A stretch of DNA of 64,000 nucleotides, taken from Kitasatospora acidiphila (GTDB lineage Bacteria; Actinomycetota; Actinomycetes; Streptomycetales; Streptomycetaceae). The stretch is taken from positions 5,694,501-5,758,500 of the forward strand of contig NZ_VIGB01000003.1 in assembly GCF_006636205.1 (NCBI RefSeq). Reading direction: 5' to 3'. Below are positions 58,249 through 64,000 of the stretch, in pieces. Position numbers and translations under genes: made by a program. Numbering within the stretch: position 1 is the first letter of the stretch; every line of letters begins with the position of its first letter. Under the pieces are notes generated by a model. It had not been told where the DNA came from. It made no database searches and saw nothing but the letters and a program-made list of their open reading frames with translations.

Positions 58249-60210
58249 TCAGGACACCGCGGGCGACCACTCCGGCCCGGAGCTGCGCACCCGTCCCTCC
58301 CGCAGTATCGCGGAGACCAGGGACGGGTCGCCGGGGCGGGCGAAGAACCAGCCCTGCGCGGTGTCGCAGCCGGTCAGCCGCAGCCGCTCGGCCTGCGCCG
58401 CGCTCTCGATCCCCTCGGCGGTCACGGTGAGCCCCAGATCGTGGGCGAGGCGCACCATGGCGCCCACGATCTGCTCGTCCGCCTCGCTGCGCCGCGAGCG
58501 CGGCTCGGGGCGGCCGACCGGGGCCGGATCGCGGAAGCCCTCGATGAAGCTGCCGTCCAGCTTCAGCGCGTGCACAGGCAGCCGGGACAGGTAGGCCAGG
58601 TTGGAGTAGCCGGTGCCGAAGTCGTCGATGGCGATCCGCACGCCCATGTCGGCCAGCGCCTGCAGCGCCTGCAGCGGCCGGCCGCTCGGCCCGAGCACGG
58701 CGCTCTCGGTGAGCTCCAGCTGGAGCAGGCGGGCCGGCAGGCCGGTCTGGTCGAGCACCCGGGCGACATCGGTCACCACATCGGAGTCCCACACCTGGCG
58801 GGCGGCCAGGTTGACGCTGACGAAGGCCTCGGTGTCCGGGAACTCGGCCAGCCAGCCGCGGGCCTGCCGGCAGGACTCCTCCAGCACCCATCTGCCCAGC
58901 GGTACGATCGCGCCGGACTCCTCGGCCAGCGGGATGAACCGGTCGGGGGAGAGGGTGCCGAACCGCGGATGCCGCCAGCGCACCAGCGCCTCGGCCCCGT
59001 GCACCGCGCCGTCCGCCAGGCCCACCAGCGGCTGGTACTCGACGGTGAACTCGCCGCGCTCCAGGGCCGGGCGCAGCGCCGTGGTGAGCAGGCGGCGGGT
59101 CAGCTGGTGGGCGCCGCGGTCCCGGTCGTAGAGCGTCCAGCGGGCGCGGCCGTCGGCCTTGGACCAGTAGAGGGTGGCGTCCGCGTCCTTGACCAGCTCG
59201 GTCGGCGAGGTGGTGGCGATCGGCCGCTCCACCACGCCGACGCTGGCGGTGACCGACAGCCGGTGCCCGGACACCTCGAACGGCCGCTCCAGCACCGCGA
59301 GCAGCTGCCCGGCCAGGGCGGTCAGCTGCTCGCTGCCCTCGCTGTCGATGACCAGCACGGCGAACTCGTCGCCGCCGAGCCGGGCCACCAACTGGCGGTC
59401 GCCGCTGGCGAACCCGCGCTCCAACCGGGCCGCCACCGCGCTCAGCAGCTGGTCGCCGATGTGGTGGCCGAGGGTGTCGTTGATGGCGGCGAAGCCGTCC
59501 AGGTCGACGTAGCAGATGCCGACCCGGCGGCCGTTGGTGGCGCCCTCGGTGTTCGGGCGCGGGGCGCAGGCGTCGTTCAGCTTGTCGAAGAAGAAGGTCC
59601 GATTGGGGAGTCTGGTGAGCGGATCGTGCAGCGCCTGGTAGGCGAGCCGGTCGCCGAGCCGGCGGCGCTCGGTGACGTCCTCGAACATGGCCAGGGTGTA
59701 GAGCGGGGTGCCGGTCGAGTCGCGGATCAGCGAGATGGTGACGCTGCTCCACACCTCGCGCCCCTCGCGGTGGTTGAGCCGGCGCTCCAGGCGGAGCCGG
59801 TCCCGCACCCCGATCACCAGCTCCCGGTAGAGCCGGCGGGCGCCCTCCTCGGGGGTGATGATGTCGTTGATGTGCATCTGCACCAGCGCGGCGACCTCGT
59901 GCCCGAGCATCTCGGCCAGCGCCGGGTTGGCCTCCAGCACCAGGCCGTCGGTGTCGATCAGCAGCATGCCGATGCCGGCGTCCGCGAAGGCGGCGCGGAA
60001 CCGCAGCTCGCTGGCCCGCAGCGCGGCCAGCAGCTCGGACTCCGGGGCGGGGGCGCCGGGCAGCACGGCAGCGCAGTTGGGGCAGTGCCCGGCTGGTGGT
60101 GACAGATGGATGGGGACGGTACCGGTTGCTCCTGCCTCGGTGGGCTGGCACAACGTGTCGTGCCGCACGCTCTGGCGGTGTGCGTCGGCCCCCTCGTTCC
60201 GGCCTCGCAC
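58249..60210 (-). CDS. PAS-GGDEF-EAL cyclic-di-GMP enzyme (CdgA-like layout)
   Basis: 653 residues from a GTG with GGGAG upstream. PAS domain at about 65-185 (FRAAFADAGIGMLLIDTDG), GGDEF at about 277 (RLGGDEFAVLV, intact) and EAL at about 407 (HGAEALVRWRH, with DDFGTGYSNL and the late glutamate). The catalytic residues of both domains are present, so it could make and degrade c-di-GMP. There is no membrane segment. Streptomyces CdgA has the same layout and affects development, but I cannot prove orthology. A short N-terminal zinc-like CPNC sequence (about 43-46) precedes the PAS domain. Confidence 0.9.
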   Translation of the reverse strand: MRGRNEGADAHRQSVRHDTLCQPTEAGATGTVPIHLSPPAGHCPNCAAVLPGAPAPESELLAALRASELRFRAAFADAGIGMLLIDTDGLVLEANPALAEMLGHEVAALVQMHINDIITPEEGARRLYRELVIGVRDRLRLERRLNHREGREVWSSVTISLIRDSTGTPLYTLAMFEDVTERRRLGDRLAYQALHDPLTRLPNRTFFFDKLNDACAPRPNTEGATNGRRVGICYVDLDGFAAINDTLGHHIGDQLLSAVAARLERGFASGDRQLVARLGGDEFAVLVIDSEGSEQLTALAGQLLAVLERPFEVSGHRLSVTASVGVVERPIATTSPTELVKDADATLYWSKADGRARWTLYDRDRGAHQLTRRLLTTALRPALERGEFTVEYQPLVGLADGAVHGAEALVRWRHPRFGTLSPDRFIPLAEESGAIVPLGRWVLEESCRQARGWLAEFPDTEAFVSVNLAARQVWDSDVVTDVARVLDQTGLPARLLQLELTESAVLGPSGRPLQALQALADMGVRIAIDDFGTGYSNLAYLSRLPVHALKLDGSFIEGFRDPAPVGRPEPRSRRSEADEQIVGAMVRLAHDLGLTVTAEGIESAAQAERLRLTGCDTAQGWFFARPGDPSLVSAILREGRVRSSGPEWSPAVS

Positions 60211-60420
60211 GGCTGCTCCCGTCCGCTGCTGACGCTCGCTCTACTTGCGCCGATCATAGGCCGCTTGGCGAAGCGGAGGCCACTGCCGTCAGGGTGAATC
60301 GTTGGAATTCGGGGGCGGCTCCGGCTCGGGCGGCGCACCCCCGGCGGCCGGGCGGGGGTGCGCGCCGGGGGCGTGCGCGTGTGGTCAGCCGTCCGATCAG
60401 GCAGCTGATCTGCTGGTATG

Positions 60421-60846
60421 TCAGGCCAGTTCGGCGGAGAGCGTGATCGTGGTGCCGGTCAGCGCCTGGCTCACCGGGCAGTTCTTCTTGGCGTCCTCGG
60501 CGGCGGCGACGAAGCCCTGCTCGTCGAGGCCGGGCACCTCGCCGCGCACGCTCAGGTGGATGCCGGTGATGCCCTCGCCGGGCTGGAAGGTCACCTCGGC
60601 CTTGGTCTCCAGCCGCGCGGGCGGGGTGCCCGCGCCGGCCAGGGCGTGCGACAGCGCCATCGAGAAGCAGGACGAGTGGGCGGCGCCGATCAGCTCCTCC
60701 GGGCTGGTCCGGCCGTTCGCCTGCTCCGCCCGGGAGGCCCAGGTGACCGGCTGGTCGCCGATGCCGGAGGAGTCGAAGCTCACGATGCCCGAGCCCTTGA
60801 GGAGATCACCCTGCCAGACGGTGTGCGCGGTGCGAGTGGTTGCCAC
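60421..60846 (-). CDS. OsmC-family peroxiredoxin
   Basis: 141 residues. The catalytic cysteines are in SSCFSMALSHAL and KKNCPVSQAL, and the N-terminal VWQGDLLKGSGIVSF has the arginine-glutamate OsmC frame (TSPEELIGAAHSS). It reduces organic hydroperoxides with lipoyl or thiol reductants. It resembles OsmC more than Ohr by the SPEELIGAAH sequence. No adjacent OhrR regulator is visible. Confidence 0.92.
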   Translation of the reverse strand: MATTRTAHTVWQGDLLKGSGIVSFDSSGIGDQPVTWASRAEQANGRTSPEELIGAAHSSCFSMALSHALAGAGTPPARLETKAEVTFQPGEGITGIHLSVRGEVPGLDEQGFVAAAEDAKKNCPVSQALTGTTITLSAELA

Positions 60847-60921
60847 GATCGGTACCTCCTGCTGTCGTTGTGTCAGTTCCGGTCACGCCGCGCCCAGCCT
60901 AAGCGCTGAGGGCGGCCGACC

Positions 60922-61689
60922 TCAGGGAAGCTGGCAGAGAGTCAGCTGGGCGCCGCTCGGATCGCCGCACGGCACCAGCCGCCCGTACGGCGAGTCGAAC
61001 GGCTCGCGCAGCACCCGGCCGCCCAGCCCCGCCACCTGCTCGGCCGCGTGGTCGGCGTCGACCACCGCGAAGTGGACGGCCCAGAACGGCCGCGGCACCG
61101 GGGCGCGGTAGCGGCCGCAGACCGGCAGGCCGTTCGAGCCGGGCACGCTCCAGGCCGTGTAGTCGAAATCGCGCCCGTCGCCCATCTGCTTCTGCTGGTA
61201 CGGGAAGAGCGCCGCGTAGAAGGCGTCCGCCGGCTCGGCCCGCGGGCAGGTCAGCTCGTGCCAGCACATCGCGCCCGGCTCGCCGTAGACCGCCGCCCCG
61301 GCGTGCCCGCCCGGCTGCCAGAGGCCGAAGGCGGCACCGACCGGGTCGAAGGCGTAGGCCAGCCGCCCCGCGTCCGGCACCTGGCGCGGGGCGAGCACGC
61401 CCTCGCCGCCCGCCTCGGCCACCCGCCGGTAGGCGGCGTCCAGGTCGGCCGCCGCCAGATAGACATTCCAGGCCGGCGGCAGCCGTTCGGCCCCGGCCGG
61501 CGGGGGCACCAGCCCGGCGGCCGGCCGGCCCTCGCTCAGGCACATCGTGTAGCCGCGGTGGGCGGGGCCGAGTTCCTCGAACTCCCAGCCCAGGATCGGA
61601 CCGTAGAAGTCCTGGGCGGCGAGCGGGTCGGCGCAGGTCAGGTCGGCCCAGCAGGGGGCGCCGTCGGGGTAGGAGTCGCGCACGGGCAT
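60922..61689 (-). CDS. two-domain VOC-family protein
   Basis: 255 residues. Two glyoxalase-like modules: residues about 8-125 (CWADLTCADPLAAQDFYGPILGWEFEELG) and 138-255 (MCWHELTCPRAEPADAFYAALFPYQ, PFWAVHFAVVDAD, LTLCQLP). Metal-site residues are only partly conserved. The enzyme is probably an antibiotic-resistance-type or dioxygenase-like VOC protein; the substrate is unknown. Confidence 0.85.
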   Translation of the reverse strand: MPVRDSYPDGAPCWADLTCADPLAAQDFYGPILGWEFEELGPAHRGYTMCLSEGRPAAGLVPPPAGAERLPPAWNVYLAAADLDAAYRRVAEAGGEGVLAPRQVPDAGRLAYAFDPVGAAFGLWQPGGHAGAAVYGEPGAMCWHELTCPRAEPADAFYAALFPYQQKQMGDGRDFDYTAWSVPGSNGLPVCGRYRAPVPRPFWAVHFAVVDADHAAEQVAGLGGRVLREPFDSPYGRLVPCGDPSGAQLTLCQLP

Positions 61690-61903
61690 CGGGGCGGGGG
61701 CCTTTCGGGAGCGGGGGTGCCGGTGCGGTCATGATCCGACCCGACGTCACGTTCGGCAACCGGATGCCTCCGGATGGTGAGCTGTCCATATGTCGGACGA
61801 TTCACCCAAAACGACTCGGCTCGGATCCCGTGGGCTGTTAGATTTGCCCGGCCCGTGCGGTTCGGCCGGGCAGTCCCCTGGCCCCGGCACCCGGAGCAGA
61901 CCC

Positions 61904-62245
61904 ATGACCGAGCAGCCCACCGCCTCCCTGGACGAGGTCGACCCGGCCGTCCGCGCCGAGCTGGCCGGACTGCGGCAGAGCATCGACAACATCGACGCCG
62001 CCGTGGTGCACATGCTCGCCGAGCGGTTCAAGGCCACCCAGCGGGTCGGCCGGCTCAAGGCCGAGCACCGGCTCCCGGCCGCCGATCCGGCCCGGGAGCG
62101 CGACCAGATCGGGCGGCTGCGCGAGCTCGCGGCCGGGGCCCATCTGGACCCGGTCTTCGCGGAGAAGTTCCTCAACTTCATCATCGCCGAGGTGATCCGC
62201 CATCACGAGGCGATCGCCCGGGACGCCGAGGGCGGCGAGGCCTGA
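61904..62245 (+). CDS. chorismate mutase, AroQ class
   Basis: 113 residues. The AroQ helices are seen in LAGLRQSIDNIDAAVVHMLAERFKATQRVGRLKAEHRLPAADPARERDQIGRLRELA, with active-site R and K residues in RFKATQRVGRLK. It converts chorismate to prephenate for Phe/Tyr. An upstream start 38 codons earlier is not supported; GGAG lies 8 nt before the ATG chosen. It is monofunctional, unfused to prephenate dehydratase. Confidence 0.9.
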   Translation: MTEQPTASLDEVDPAVRAELAGLRQSIDNIDAAVVHMLAERFKATQRVGRLKAEHRLPAADPARERDQIGRLRELAAGAHLDPVFAEKFLNFIIAEVIRHHEAIARDAEGGEA

Positions 62246-62336
62246 CGGCCCGTCGGCCGGGCCGCACTGGCGGCCCAGGCTGGGCTACGGCGGCACGGGC
62301 GGCCTGAGCTGAGCTACGGCCGCACTGCCGGCCGTC

Positions 62337-62632
62337 CTAGCTCAGCTTGCTGCGGCGGCCGCGGGGGGCCGGCGCGCGGCGGGTCCGGGCCGGGCGGGAC
62401 GGTCGCACGTCCCGCTGCGGCGACTCCTCGCGCGGCGCGGCCGCGTCGCGCAGCCGGGCGGCCAGCAGCGCGGCCGCCGTCGCAGCCTCGGGGCGGTGAT
62501 GCCGTGCCGCTGGGCCGCCACGTGGTGCACGTCGCACCAGAGCGGGCTGGCCGCGCTCCCGTCCGACCAGCGCAGGCCCTCGGGCGGCAGGTAGTGCACC
62601 CCGCACACAGCGCACTGGAAGACGGAACGCAT
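62337..62632 (-). pseudogene. small zinc-ribbon protein gene with probable frameshift
   Basis: The first 44 residues (MRSVFQCAVCGVHYLPPEGLRW, then CDVHH) form a CxxC...C/H zinc-binding module. After HGIT, at about 62495-62505, the reading frame becomes unlike coding sequence (W, C and R-rich), while the next frame gives PEAATAAALLAARLRDAAAP and ends in RGRRSKLS with high third-position GC. One extra base explains this. Could be sequencing error. The 58-residue zinc-finger protein gene is 9 bp upstream on the same strand. Confidence 0.6.
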
Positions 62633-62641
62633 GCTGGCCTC

Positions 62642-62818
62642 CTACTGGATCCGGCCCGAGCCGTGGCACGTGCTGCACGGGCCAGTGTAGGTCTCGGTGA
62701 CGGCCTCCTGGGTGCCGTCGGGGTTGGTGATCACACTGTGCCTGGTCTGCTCGGTGACGCCGGAGCCCCCGCAGGCGTAGCAGGCTATCGGCTGATGTGA
62801 CAAGGCCGTTGCGGTCAT
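62642..62818 (-). CDS. 58-residue DnaJ-type zinc-finger protein
   Basis: Two CxxC motifs, CYACGGSG near residues 13-20 and CSTCHGSG near 47-54, match the CxxCxGxG repeats of the DnaJ zinc-finger, which bind a single Zn here. The intervening part is polar (TEQTRHSVITNPDGTQEA). GGGGG precedes the ATG by 8 nt. It is in a two-gene unit with the next zinc-ribbon gene. The function is unknown. Confidence 0.72.
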   Translation of the reverse strand: MTATALSHQPIACYACGGSGVTEQTRHSVITNPDGTQEAVTETYTGPCSTCHGSGRIQ

Positions 62819-62920
62819 GGTCGGCCCCCGTTCGAGCTGCGCCGTGCGTCGCGTCCACCGGGGAGGTACCCCGGTGCACGCGGGTTCACGCAGGTGGGAG
62901 GCGGTCGATCTGACGCAGCG

Positions 62921-63898
62921 TCAGGGCTGGGCGGGGCAGCTTTCGGTGGTCGACGGTTCGGTCGGCGCCGGAGCGGGTCCGGTGGCCGCGGGCTCGCTCG
63001 GGCGGCTGGTCTGCGCGACCAGCGCGCCCAGCAGCACCAGCACGCCCCCGAAGAGCTGGGGCGCCGCCAGGTGCTCGCCGAGCACGAACCAGGCGAGCAC
63101 GGTGGCCACCACCGCCTCGATGTTGGCGACCACGCCGGCCACCGGCGGCGAGAGGTGGCCGACCGAGACCACGCCGGTCAGATAGGCGATCACGGTGGCG
63201 ACCAGCACCATCCAGGCCGCCGGCAGCAGCGCCGGCACCTGGTGCCCGGCCAGCACGGCATGGCCGCCCAGCTTCGACCAGTGGGCGTTCCACGGGCGGG
63301 CGATCACGGTGAGGGCCAGCGCACCGACCAGCAGGCCGTAGGCCGAGACACCCATGGGGTCGGCGGGCTTGTCGCCGCGACTGCTCGCATCGGCCAGCAC
63401 GAAGTAGCCCACCTGGCAGCAGGCCGCGCACAGCCCGAAGAGCACGCCGAGCGCGTCGAACCGCAGCCCCTGCCAGGCCTGGACCACGCAGACCAGCCCG
63501 CCGACCGCCACCACGGCACCCATCGCCGCCCGCAGCGTGACCGGCTTGCGCTGCACGAACCGGACGTAGCAGAGCAGCAGCGGCGGCCCGAAGTACTCCA
63601 GCATCAGCGCCACCCCGACCGGGATCCGGGAGATCGCCGCGAAGTACCACGCCTGCACCCCGGCGACCCCGAGCAGTCCGAAGCCGATCAGCAGCCCGGG
63701 CCGCTCCCGCACGATCGCCCGGTGCCGCCAGGCCAGCGGCAGCAGCAGCACGGCGGCACCGGTGCAGCGCAGCCAGACCACGTGCAGCGGCGACAGGCCG
63801 GCCTCGATCAGCGGTTTGGCGGCCGCGCCGGAGCTGCCGAAGGAGAACGCGGATATCAGGGCGAGGGTGAGGCCGACGGCCCGTCGGGAGGAGCGCAT
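62921..63898 (-). CDS. EamA/DMT-family permease
   Basis: 325 residues, ten hydrophobic helices in two EamA repeats: SAFSFGSSGAAAKPLIEAGLSPLHVVWLR, FGLLGVAGVQAWYFAAISRIPVGVALMLEYFGPPLLL, and a matching second half (LSPPVAGVVANIEAVVATVLAWFVLGEHL). Likely efflux or uptake of metabolites. The C-terminus is a P/T/A-rich tail. The last 100 bp of the window past its start hold no gene that I can see. Confidence 0.9.
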   Translation of the reverse strand: MRSSRRAVGLTLALISAFSFGSSGAAAKPLIEAGLSPLHVVWLRCTGAAVLLLPLAWRHRAIVRERPGLLIGFGLLGVAGVQAWYFAAISRIPVGVALMLEYFGPPLLLCYVRFVQRKPVTLRAAMGAVVAVGGLVCVVQAWQGLRFDALGVLFGLCAACCQVGYFVLADASSRGDKPADPMGVSAYGLLVGALALTVIARPWNAHWSKLGGHAVLAGHQVPALLPAAWMVLVATVIAYLTGVVSVGHLSPPVAGVVANIEAVVATVLAWFVLGEHLAAPQLFGGVLVLLGALVAQTSRPSEPAATGPAPAPTEPSTTESCPAQP

Positions 63899-64000
63899 CC
63901 GGGCATTCTTCCAGGTCAGGGGCGTCTACGACAGGTCCTGGTCAACAGGCGGACAGCCTGGGCAGGAGCTGGGATCAGCCTGTGGGTGCCAGGGTGCGTT

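Overview
The window looks like a core-chromosome segment of a streptomycete (Streptomyces, Kitasatospora or a close relative). Base composition is very GC-rich with GC at most third codon positions. It carries two SsgA-like sporulation proteins, a PTS locus for N-acetylglucosamine with DasR-type operators, WXG100/EspC proteins with a mycosin, and a CysO/Mec/CysM cysteine pathway. I cannot separate the genera from sequence alone. The gene order from about 5.5 to 36.7 kb matches my memory of the S. coelicolor SCO2903-SCO2930 neighbourhood. No insertion sequence, prophage core, CRISPR array or rRNA is visible.

Layout. 0-5 kb: the 3' part of an MprF-like DUF2156 gene coupled to a class F sortase, an SsgA-like protein, a small Phd/Doc-type toxin-antitoxin pair and a DEAD/DEAH helicase. 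5.5-13.8 kb: an IclR regulator, a membrane-anchored Lon-like S16 protease, an AsnC regulator divergent from hppD, a two-component system, a GT87 glycosyltransferase and a second SsgA-like protein. 14-16.8 kb: two RDD membrane proteins and endonuclease V. 16.9-21.7 kb: a type VII secretion satellite with a repeat-tailed EspC-like protein, two WXG/EspC-type proteins, a mycosin protease and a coupled HIT protein, but no EccB/C/D/E. 21.8-27.8 kb: VOC and HxlR proteins, an AbiEi-like protein, nicotinamidase and nicotinate phosphoribosyltransferase with minisatellite repeats around them, ClpS and DUF2017. 27.8-31.7 kb: the Mec protease, a cysteine-rich leader peptide, CysO and CysM, then a membrane-anchored PemK-like protein, a small HTH protein and a metallo-beta-lactamase-fold enzyme. 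31.7-36.8 kb: nagE2, nagE1, nagF, rph, rdgB and tRNA-Leu.

37-48 kb: a frameshifted HNH gene, an AraFGH-like sugar ABC transporter, a BCP peroxiredoxin, a GroES-like protein, an ABC-2 exporter with a structured leader, a DUF445 protein and an adenosine-deaminase-family enzyme. 48-64 kb: mostly single-gene units, namely a Gfo/Idh oxidoreductase, HAD phosphatase, LtrA, uracil-DNA glycosylase, alpha/beta hydrolase, Tat-lipoprotein deacetylase, DedA, MFS, LLM flavoprotein, PAS-GGDEF-EAL, OsmC, VOC, chorismate mutase, two small zinc proteins and an EamA permease.

How the parts connect. CysO (sulfur carrier), Mec (JAMM protease) and CysM (PLP synthase) form one cysteine pathway, and a small cysteine-bearing leader peptide precedes it. 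NagF, NagE1 and NagE2 form the GlcNAc PTS under candidate DasR control. PncA and PncB are two steps of NAD salvage. Many genes here show a TANNNT hexamer 6-8 nt before the start codon, which suggests widespread leaderless transcription. Three genes (HNH nuclease, alpha/beta hydrolase, small zinc protein) look frameshifted, either by real decay or by assembly error.
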